DNA of 64,000 nucleotides. Origin: Thiomicrorhabdus sp033238645. GTDB lineage: Bacteria; Pseudomonadota; Gammaproteobacteria; Thiomicrospirales; Thiomicrospiraceae. The first letter of the stretch is position 1; the number at the start of each line of letters is the position of its first letter. The stretch spans positions 124,001-188,000 of the forward strand of contig BQXR01000006.1 of the NCBI GenBank assembly GCA_033238645.1. The letters are read 5' to 3'. A program made the translations under genes and the position numbers. Of the stretch, positions 36,055 to 43,163 are shown one piece after another. The notes beneath the pieces were generated by a model, which searched no databases, was not told the origin of the DNA, and saw only the letters and a program-made list of their open reading frames with translations.

Positions 36055-37995
36055 TTAGAGGCTTCCATGAAAATAGTCGTAAATCTGCTGAGCTTTAGTC
36101 TGACTAATCCCCTTCACTTTTGCTAATTCTGCGATTGAGGCCTGTTTAACTTCATTGAGACCACCAAAATGTACTAATAAAATTTTACGTGTTTTAGGCC
36201 CAACCCCTTCAATCGCTTCTAAAGACGATTGGGTCTGTGCTTTGGTTCGTTTACTTCTGTGCGAGGTAATAGCAAAACGATGTGCTTCATCACGGATGTA
36301 ATTGAGAAGATGTAATGCGATATCATCTGACTCTAAATCTATCCCTTCCATATTGTAAGGTGTATACAGAATCTCGAGACCCGCTTTTCGCCCCTCTCCT
36401 TTAGCAACGGAGACGAGAGGAATAGACTCCAGCTCAAGCACTTTCAACACTTCAATCGCTTGGTTAAGCTGCCCCTTGCCTCCATCTACAACGATTAGAT
36501 CAGGCATCTTAGCCTCACCATTTTTCAGGTGGCTATAACGGCGAGTGAGAACTTGTGACATAGCTGCATAATCATCGCCACCCGTAATACCCTCAATATT
36601 AAATTTTCGATAGGCTTGTGTATTTGGCACCCCCTCATTGAAAACCACACAACTGGCTACCGTTAGTTCACCCATCGTATGACTGATATCAAAACACTCC
36701 ATATGCTGTGGTGCATTAGCCAGCGCTAACACCTCTTGCAACGCCTTTACACGCTCTATCTGAGTTGCTTTTTGTGTAATATGTTGTTTTAAGCCTGTCA
36801 TAGCATTGGTTCTAGCCAATGCGACTAATCCTTTAGCTGTGTGTTGACTGGGCTGTTTAATTTTTACCGCAGCCTCGCGGCGTGTTTTAAGCCAGTGCTG
36901 TAAATCTACTTGCTCTTCTAATTTAACTGGAATCAAAATCTCTGCAGCGACAGGGTGGAGTTGATAGTGATGGGTGATGAATGCTTCCAGTACTTGGCTC
37001 TCTGAGGCTAAATCACTGTATTTAGGATAGTAGTGCTCACTACCCCACAAATTACCACCACGATACATCATTAGGCAAACGCAGACTTGATTGGCCTGCT
37101 CAACACTGACAATCACATCAATATCTTTAGAGCCTGGTTGATTAATCAAGTGCTGGCTCTGAATGGTTCTCAGTGCTGAGATCTTATCTCTCAAAATACC
37201 CGCTTGTTCAAACTCTAGTTCTTCAGCGGCCTTTTCCATTTTTTGACCCAGTAGATCCACCACCTCAAAGCTTTTACCCTGTAAAAACATCAAGGTTTGA
37301 TCGACCTCTTCTCGGTAGTCCTCTTTAGTCACTAAACCTTCAACACAAGGCCCAGAGCAGCGTTTTATCTGATACTGCAAACATGGACGAGATCGATGGC
37401 TAAAAACACTCTCTGCACACTGTCTAACGGGAAAGACTTTCTGTAAGGCCTGTAGGGTTTGGTGCACAGCGGATGCATTTGGGAAAGGCCCAAAGTACTC
37501 ACCTACACGGCGTTTTGCACCACGGTGATAACCCAATGCAGGAAAGTCCTTTGCTGTTGAAACAAAAATATAGGGATATGATTTATCATCCCTAAATAGA
37601 ATATTGTATTTGGGCTTGTGACGCTTAATCAAAGTATTCTCTAAGATAAACGCTTCGCTCTCAGAGTCAGTTACCGTTACCTCTATACGATCAATGAGTG
37701 CAACCATTGCCGCTGTTTTGATCTCATCATGTTTTTTCTTAAAGTAGCTTGATACACGTTTCTTTAAGTTTTTCGCTTTACCCACATAGATAATCACGCC
37801 CTTTTTATTCAACATACGATAGACGCCTGGTCTTTGCGTAAGCTGTTTTAAAAATGCTTCTATATCAAATCCCCCCCCCTGCTCATTTTGAGGAGTTTCT
37901 ATGTTTTCGACAAGCTCTGTCTCTAGACGACTATCTAAGTTATTTTCTAGAGACGACTCTTTTGTCGTTTGATTTGCTGGAATATCTTGGGTCAT
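36055..37995 (-). CDS. uvrC: Excinuclease ABC subunit C with N-terminal extension
   Basis: UvrC makes both incisions in nucleotide excision repair. The GIY-YIG domain is PGVYRMLNKKGVIIYVGKAK near residues 52-71. The UVR (UvrB-contact) region, the endonuclease V-like domain (ECFDISHTMGE) and tandem helix-hairpin-helix (EGVGPKTRKILLVHFGG) follow. I take the ATG at 37993-37995 (646 residues; a TTG four codons upstream is possible). The first 38 or so residues are not part of the family. They end in NEQGGGFD, which is encoded by a full copy of the C-run word with nine G in frame. Confidence 0.96.
   Translation of the reverse strand: MTQDIPANQTTKESSLENNLDSRLETELVENIETPQNEQGGGFDIEAFLKQLTQRPGVYRMLNKKGVIIYVGKAKNLKKRVSSYFKKKHDEIKTAAMVALIDRIEVTVTDSESEAFILENTLIKRHKPKYNILFRDDKSYPYIFVSTAKDFPALGYHRGAKRRVGEYFGPFPNASAVHQTLQALQKVFPVRQCAESVFSHRSRPCLQYQIKRCSGPCVEGLVTKEDYREEVDQTLMFLQGKSFEVVDLLGQKMEKAAEELEFEQAGILRDKISALRTIQSQHLINQPGSKDIDVIVSVEQANQVCVCLMMYRGGNLWGSEHYYPKYSDLASESQVLEAFITHHYQLHPVAAEILIPVKLEEQVDLQHWLKTRREAAVKIKQPSQHTAKGLVALARTNAMTGLKQHITQKATQIERVKALQEVLALANAPQHMECFDISHTMGELTVASCVVFNEGVPNTQAYRKFNIEGITGGDDYAAMSQVLTRRYSHLKNGEAKMPDLIVVDGGKGQLNQAIEVLKVLELESIPLVSVAKGEGRKAGLEILYTPYNMEGIDLESDDIALHLLNYIRDEAHRFAITSHRSKRTKAQTQSSLEAIEGVGPKTRKILLVHFGGLNEVKQASIAELAKVKGISQTKAQQIYDYFHGSL
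37871..37885 (+). repeat. C-run word inside uvrC, CCCCCCCCCTGCTCA
   Basis: A nine-C copy inside the uvrC reading frame (antisense to it), at the junction between the unconserved N-terminal extension and the GIY-YIG domain. A change of one C would shift the reading frame. Confidence 0.8.
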
Positions 37996-38048
37996 AGAGT
38001 TGAACAAGGTAGAATTACTGAAATTAAATTTATTATAAGGTATTCATA

Positions 38049-39002
38049 ATGGATCAAGCGCCACAAAATAACGAAAAGAGTTTTAATCGACTAGCAGCTG
38101 CTGTTGAGTCACTGGTAAAACAAGAGTCTTGGACACGTCGTTTTGCCAATCTACTTAAGCTCGCCGTTGCTGGCTATATTGTTTTCTTTATCTATCTTGC
38201 TGTCGATAAGATAACCTCCATGGAAGAGATGGAATCTCTAACCAAAGATAAAGAGCATGTAGCCGTTGTTAAGTTAGAAGGCCCTATTATGCCAGGAGGC
38301 AAAGTCAGTGCAGCCACCATCAATCCGCTTCTTGCCAGTGCGTTTAAGAATCCCGCAAGTAAGGCAGTCATTATCAAAGCCAACTCACCAGGTGGAAGCC
38401 CTGTACAATCAGCGCTGATTAATGATGAGATTATCCGCTTAAAAAAGCTATATAACAAACCTGTCTATGTCGTGGTTGAAGACCTTTGTGCTTCTGGTTG
38501 TTATTACATTGCCGTTGCGGCAGATAAAATCTTTGCCAACAAAGGTTCTATGATTGGCTCGATTGGTGTGCGTATGGATACCTTTGGAATTACCAAGTTG
38601 ATGGAAAAACTCGGTATCGAAAACCGCTCTATGCACGCAGGTGAACACAAAGCCTTCATTGACCCATTTAGTGAGAAAGATGAAGTCGGTCGTCAGTTCT
38701 TTAAAGAGATGATCCTAGAAAAAACCCACCAGCAGTTTATCGAGACCGTGCGTCTTGGCCGTGGTGATCGTATTAAAGAGACCAAAGACACTTACACAGG
38801 CCTAGTCTGGCTGGGAGATGACGCTATCACAAACGGATTGATTGATGGCCTTGGTGATCTAAATGGTGTTGCAAGAGACATTGTTGGTATTGAAACGGTG
38901 CGCTACTATGAGAAGCATAAGTCATTTATGGAAGAGATCATGGGGGATATCACTAGTGAAACCTCTACAAAACTATCACTATTCTTAAATACGATGCGTT
39001 AA
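38049..39002 (+). CDS. Signal peptide peptidase, SppA/S49 family
   Basis: A membrane-anchored serine protease of family S49 (short, SppA 36K-like form, 317 residues) that would degrade cleaved signal peptides. An N-terminal helix (LAVAGYIVFFIYLAV) anchors it. The catalytic Ser is in CASGCYYIAVAAD near residue 148 and the general-base Lys in GEHKAFIDP near residue 200. It diverges from uvrC. The protein is shorter than the 600-residue double-domain SppA of E. coli. Confidence 0.92.
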   Translation: MDQAPQNNEKSFNRLAAAVESLVKQESWTRRFANLLKLAVAGYIVFFIYLAVDKITSMEEMESLTKDKEHVAVVKLEGPIMPGGKVSAATINPLLASAFKNPASKAVIIKANSPGGSPVQSALINDEIIRLKKLYNKPVYVVVEDLCASGCYYIAVAADKIFANKGSMIGSIGVRMDTFGITKLMEKLGIENRSMHAGEHKAFIDPFSEKDEVGRQFFKEMILEKTHQQFIETVRLGRGDRIKETKDTYTGLVWLGDDAITNGLIDGLGDLNGVARDIVGIETVRYYEKHKSFMEEIMGDITSETSTKLSLFLNTMR

Positions 39003-39050
39003 CCCCCTGTTCTAAGGTCCCTTAAGAGTAAGGGACTCCTTCTCAAAACA

Positions 39051-39079
39051 AAAAAAACCGCACTTTCTGCGGTTTTTTT
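39051..39079. terminator. Bidirectional intrinsic terminator
   Basis: AAAAACCGCA pairs with TGCGGTTTTT, with A and T tracts on the two sides. It ends the S49 peptidase gene on plus and the ycgN-like gene on minus. A second hairpin (39017-39024/39029-39036) lies upstream. Confidence 0.9.
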
Positions 39080-39149
39080 ATGCCTACTTTTATGACTGCA
39101 TAACATTCATTAAAACAAGATTCTACCCATCATTTAGCTACTTTAGGTA

Positions 39150-39599
39150 CTAAGGCTTAGGCATTAAATAGTCTTCATCATCCAGCTCACCATTATCAAC
39201 CACCACCTCAATCGCAGCCAAACCAACCCCAGCCGCACCTACACTTTTTGCCTCTCCAGAAATTAATGGGTGCCAATTAGGTAGACACTGTCCTCTATAG
39301 AGCACTCTATAGGCACAGGTATCGGGCAGCCAATTGAACTCGGCGACACGAGATTTGGTCAATTGCACACAGGTGGGTACATTCACACTGCGGTTAGCAT
39401 AATCGGTACAAGCGCCCGTTTTAGGATCAGAGTAACCACAGACAATTCTGGTATAGACAATCTCATCCGTCTCTTCATCTTGCAACTTACTTAAACAGCA
39501 AAGACCGCACCCATCACAAACTGATTCCCACTCTGCCTGAGTCATCTCATCTAAGGTTTTTGTCTCCCAAAAAGGCGGTTGTGATACTGTTTCAGTCAT
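39150..39599 (-). CDS. YcgN/UPF0260 family cysteine-cluster protein
   Basis: A 149-residue protein matching E. coli YcgN: PFWETKTLDEMTQAEWESVCDG, then CDGCGLCCLSKL (the CxxCxxCC metal-binding motif), further Cys in CGYSDPKTGACTDY and WLPDTCAYRVL. It presumably binds zinc or an iron-sulfur cluster; the function is unknown. It is followed upstream by the pseudouridine synthase gene in the same direction, 43 bases away. Confidence 0.93.
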   Translation of the reverse strand: MTETVSQPPFWETKTLDEMTQAEWESVCDGCGLCCLSKLQDEETDEIVYTRIVCGYSDPKTGACTDYANRSVNVPTCVQLTKSRVAEFNWLPDTCAYRVLYRGQCLPNWHPLISGEAKSVGAAGVGLAAIEVVVDNGELDDEDYLMPKP

Positions 39600-39642
39600 A
39601 AAGGTTTACTCATAGTTTGCATTAAATTGAAGGTAAATGTCA

Positions 39643-40368
39643 TTAAAATTGTAGCCAAGGGGCTTGCCATGACTCTATCAGAGCCTGACACGATGGCTTA
39701 AGAAAAATAGAACCACTCTCTGGCACTTGGACAAACTCGTAGGCTTGATCATAAAGCGTAAATTGTAGTGCAAAAGCATGCAGATAACCTCTATCAATGA
39801 CTTTAGCGGCATTGGCCTCTGCATAGCGAATATCACCCAAGATTGGCACAGCAATACTTTTGAGTGCAACGCGTATTTGATGGGTTTTGCCCGTAATTGG
39901 TTTCACTAAATAGAGACGTAGACCCGATTCTATAGAGGTACTTAAAAACTGCGTTCTAGCAGGGTTATCTTTGCTTTGGGTCAACTTCCAGTTACCCCGT
40001 CGGGCAGCAGCCATATCACCAATCACCCAGCCCTGCTTCTTTTTTGGCTTCTTGTCAGAGATCGCTAGATAGTACTTTTGAATCTGATGTGTTTCAAATA
40101 GCGTTTGAAATGCCTGAGCGGTTGCTTTGTTGAGCGCAAAAATCACCAACCCCGATGTCATTTTATCTAAGCGATGTACTGGATAGACTTCTGTTAAATC
40201 TAGTTGCTGCTTAATCAGCACTGCTAACCCAGGTTCTGTTGCCTTGTTACTTTGATCCGATCTTGTAAGAGGTTCACACTCTTCACTGTGAAAATTGAGC
40301 CCCGCGGGTTTATTAACCACTAAAAAGTCACTATTACTAAAGACCACTGCTAATTTTATTTGGCTCAT
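39643..40368 (-). CDS. RluA-family pseudouridine synthase
   Basis: A 241-residue RNA pseudouridine synthase. VVNKPAGLNFHSEE is motif I, PVHRLDKMTSGLVIFA carries the catalytic Asp in motif II, and GKTHQIRVALKSIAVPILGD is motif III. No S4 domain is present. The RNA target cannot be told from sequence. The ATG at 40366-40368 with GAGAG upstream is preferred to an earlier TTG (40380). Confidence 0.9.
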   Translation of the reverse strand: MSQIKLAVVFSNSDFLVVNKPAGLNFHSEECEPLTRSDQSNKATEPGLAVLIKQQLDLTEVYPVHRLDKMTSGLVIFALNKATAQAFQTLFETHQIQKYYLAISDKKPKKKQGWVIGDMAAARRGNWKLTQSKDNPARTQFLSTSIESGLRLYLVKPITGKTHQIRVALKSIAVPILGDIRYAEANAAKVIDRGYLHAFALQFTLYDQAYEFVQVPESGSIFLKPSCQALIESWQAPWLQF

Positions 40369-40592
40369 TTTCTCTCTCAATAGTGAATGATGATTGGTGC
40401 TAATTAAGTATCTAATACTTGTAAATACTAATTTTGAATAGGCCTATTACTCTTTATTAGAAAACAGGCGATGGACATCGCTAAAACCGATAGCAACTTT
40501 TACTTACTTATAGGATGTCAAAAAATACACACTCAAAACAACCATAGATATTTAATGCTTTAAATTCATCAAGTTACGGCACAAACCCAAAC

Positions 40593-40609
40593 TTGGCACA
40601 ACCCTTGAT
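40593..40609 (+). promoter_or_regulatory. Sigma-54-like promoter with altered -12
   Basis: TTGGCACAACCCTTGAT fits TTGGCAC-N5-TTGCW except that the final GC is GA. It lies about 80 bases upstream of the 148-residue gene. The GC of the -12 element is usually important, so activity is uncertain. Confidence 0.4.
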
Positions 40610-40690
40610 ATAGGTCTTATGATTTTAAAGAAATTTAACTCAAGCTGTCAGAATTCTGTCAGCTTGAATACTATTACCAGGGAGAACATC

Positions 40691-41137
40691 ATGGCTCAAA
40701 TGAATACCACTCAAAAAGTTCAGACTTGCTTAGAGTTTATTGATCAACGTCTAGAAACAACCTCTGAACAAACCATTCGTATTGCGGAACTGATTATTGA
40801 AGATATTAAAAGCCTAACACAAGGTTATCAGACAGCCATTCAAACTGGCGCACTGCATGATCATTCAGAGTTAGTCCGTAAAACGCAGCTCAACTGGGTA
40901 AATCAACTGCACGACATTATACTCGAACAGACCAATCGAGATTTAAATGGTCAAGTCATTATTGCACTACAGAAGTTTGCTTCTACGCTTAATAAACAGC
41001 AACTAAAATATTCTGATTTTGACCTACCAAGTGTGGTGGCTCGTGAACATAACGATGAACATAAGTACCTAAATCAGGCCGAGATTGAGATGCTTATGTC
41101 TCAGCAGAGCTTATTTGATGACCCTATTCGTCATTAA
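40691..41137 (+). CDS. Unknown 148-residue cytoplasmic protein, faint CheZ likeness
   Basis: A helical, Gln-rich protein I do not recognise with confidence. ILEQTNRDLNGQVIIALQKF recalls the CheZ phosphatase helix motif with DLTGQVI, and the C-terminus (AEIEMLMSQQSLFDD) could be a short peptide-like binding tail as in CheZ. Length is below the 200-plus of CheZ. The ATG at 40691 has GGGAGA upstream; an earlier in-frame ATG at 40619 lacks a site. A terminator follows directly, so it is monocistronic. Confidence 0.6.
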   Translation: MAQMNTTQKVQTCLEFIDQRLETTSEQTIRIAELIIEDIKSLTQGYQTAIQTGALHDHSELVRKTQLNWVNQLHDIILEQTNRDLNGQVIIALQKFASTLNKQQLKYSDFDLPSVVAREHNDEHKYLNQAEIEMLMSQQSLFDDPIRH

Positions 41138-41178
41138 TGGTGACTAAGCGTTGCTGCTATAAAGTATTATCATTGCCT

Positions 41179-41203
41179 TAAAGCCCTCAATTGAGGGCTT
41201 TTT
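41179..41203 (+). terminator. Intrinsic terminator
   Basis: AAAGCCCTCAA pairs with TTGAGGGCTTT as a perfect palindrome, followed by T residues. It ends the 148-residue protein gene. A variant C-run word (CCCCCCTGTTTA, 41208-41219) follows. Confidence 0.88.
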
Positions 41204-41316
41204 AATACCCCCCTGTTTACTTTATAAAACTACTTTTCCAACAGACTTCGCAGTAGAATACCCCCTTCGATTGATTAAATTCTGACTCATTTGTCTCTTA
41301 ACACTGTTTTGAATCT

Positions 41317-42519
41317 ATGCCTAAAACCCAAATTAAAATTCATAACGCCATGGATGAGTTTTCTAAATCTGAGTGGAACAGTCTGTTGCATGATGACAAT
41401 CCATTTTTACGCTATGAGTTTCTTCATGCCTTAGAAGCCAATCAGTGTGTTAGCCCCCAGTTTGGCTGGATTCCTCGACATATAGGTCTCTATCAAAATG
41501 ATCAGCTTATTGCCGCAATGCCCTTGTATGAAAAACATAATAACTACGGCGAGTTTGTTTTTGACCAAGCGTGGGCAGATGCTTGGCAGCAGGTTGGACT
41601 AGACTATTATCCCAAGCTAGTCTCAGCAATCCCCTACAGCCCTGTTTTAGGCCAACGTTTGCTGGTAGACCCAAAGTTTGATAACGACACTCAAGAGAAT
41701 CTTAAGGGCTTGCTTATCAGATCAATTACCAGCATCTGCCAGCAAAATGAGTTGAGTGGGGTTCATCTACTGTTTTCAGAGAAAAATCAGCAGAACTGGC
41801 TAAGTCAGCAACAAGATTGGCTATACCGACAAGACTGCCAGTTTCACTGGATTAACCAAGGCTACCAAAGTTTTGATGATTTCCTAGCCACACTCACCGC
41901 TAAAAAACGTAAGAATATCAAACAGGAACGTAAATCTGTTAAAGCAGCGGGTATTACCTTTAGAGTCCTTAATGGTCATACTGTCTTGCCCGAAGACTGG
42001 GTGCAGTTTGATATTTTCTATCAAAAAACCTTTAATGAGAAATGGGGAACCCCTACTTTAAACTGTGGCTTCTTTCAATCCATTGCAGATAACTTACCTG
42101 ATCAGATTATATTGGTATTAGCGGATAGTGCTGATGGCCAATGCATTGCGGGTTCTTTAATGTTTCAGTCCAAAACCCATCTCTACGGTAGGCACTGGGG
42201 CATTACACAAGCTGTCAAAAACCTCCATTTTGAAACCTGCTTCTATCAAGGGATTGAGCATGCGATTAAACAGAGCATTCAAGTCTTTGAACCGGGTGCT
42301 GGCGGTGAACACAAAATTGCGCGTGGTTTTGTACCAGTGGCCATGCAATCTGCCCACTGGTTAACCCAGAACCCTTTCCCTGAAGGCATTGATCACTTTA
42401 TTGAACAAGAGAAGCTCGCCACAGATGACTATATGGCCGATAGCTTAACGCACGTACCCTATAAAGATAAAACCTGCTTCTACCAACAAGACAGTCACTT
42501 TACCCTTAAATCTAAATAA
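41317..42519 (+). CDS. FemAB-like/DUF482 GNAT-fold protein
   Basis: A 400-residue protein of the DUF482 family (FemAB_like), which has the acetyltransferase fold. EWNSLLHDDNPFLRYEFL at the N-terminus, PYSPVLGQRLL, LATLTAKKRKNIKQERKSV and FEPGAGGEHKIARGFVP are family features. The transferred group and acceptor are unknown. The next gene, a small phosphatase, begins 13 bases downstream and is cotranscribed. Confidence 0.88.
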   Translation: MPKTQIKIHNAMDEFSKSEWNSLLHDDNPFLRYEFLHALEANQCVSPQFGWIPRHIGLYQNDQLIAAMPLYEKHNNYGEFVFDQAWADAWQQVGLDYYPKLVSAIPYSPVLGQRLLVDPKFDNDTQENLKGLLIRSITSICQQNELSGVHLLFSEKNQQNWLSQQQDWLYRQDCQFHWINQGYQSFDDFLATLTAKKRKNIKQERKSVKAAGITFRVLNGHTVLPEDWVQFDIFYQKTFNEKWGTPTLNCGFFQSIADNLPDQIILVLADSADGQCIAGSLMFQSKTHLYGRHWGITQAVKNLHFETCFYQGIEHAIKQSIQVFEPGAGGEHKIARGFVPVAMQSAHWLTQNPFPEGIDHFIEQEKLATDDYMADSLTHVPYKDKTCFYQQDSHFTLKSK

Positions 42520-42532
42520 GTTTGGAAAACCA

Positions 42533-43021
42533 ATGACAACTGAACTCTACAAAATCTGCACACTCGGACAAGGCTCACTTTTTATTATGCCTAAACCGTC
42601 TAAAGAGAACCTACACAACGATATCAAGTTCTATCAATCTCAAGGTGTGACCAAGGTAATCAGCCTACTGCTGCCTGCTGAGATACGAAAACTAGAGATG
42701 ACGGATGAAGGGGATGCTTGCGAACAGAGAGGTTTGAGCTTTTGTAGCTTCTCCATTAAAGATATGTCAGTCCCTGATCTAAAACTCTTACAGCAGTTTA
42801 ACCAATATTTAAAACAAGACCTGTTAAATGGTGAGCAGGTGGCCATTCACTGTCATGGAGGCAGAGGAAGAGCAGGTACGGTAGCCATTACTCTAATGGT
42901 TGAGTTTGGTTTTGATGCTGAGACAGCAATAGAGATGGCCTGTGAGGCAAGAGGTGATAGAGTGCCTGTTAATGATGCTCAGTTAAAGTTTGTAAAAGCC
43001 TACCCCCCCTGCTCAATTTAA
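42533..43021 (+). CDS. Small dual-specificity/tyrosine phosphatase family protein
   Basis: A 162-residue protein with the CX5R loop HCHGGRGRAGT, whose Cys would form the phosphoenzyme. An upstream Asp in SIKDMSVPDL could serve as general acid. It resembles the CDKN3-like phosphatases. The substrate is unknown. Its last codons, PPCSI and stop, are encoded by a copy of the C-run word, so the motif forms the end of the reading frame. Confidence 0.85.
   Translation: MTTELYKICTLGQGSLFIMPKPSKENLHNDIKFYQSQGVTKVISLLLPAEIRKLEMTDEGDACEQRGLSFCSFSIKDMSVPDLKLLQQFNQYLKQDLLNGEQVAIHCHGGRGRAGTVAITLMVEFGFDAETAIEMACEARGDRVPVNDAQLKFVKAYPPCSI
43003..43016 (+). repeat. C-run word at the end of the phosphatase gene, CCCCCCCTGCTCAA
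   Basis: A full seven-C copy that encodes the last residues of the phosphatase; the stop TAA follows within two codons. Confidence 0.8.
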
Positions 43022-43073
43022 TTAAAGCTTTTGGTTGGCTCTCAAAAACCCTTCTAAGATAATAATTTGCCAA

Positions 43074-43113
43074 TCAAAAACGGTTTACCCCTTAAATAGA
43101 GATAAACCGTTTA
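43074..43113 (-). terminator. Terminator of the M16 protease gene
   Basis: On minus, AAACGGTTTA pairs perfectly with TAAACCGTTT around a 15-base loop and ends in five T. Confidence 0.78.
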
Positions 43114-43163
43114 TAAAGACTTCTAAGTGGTGTGGATTTAAATGCGTTTAACCCACAACCTCA

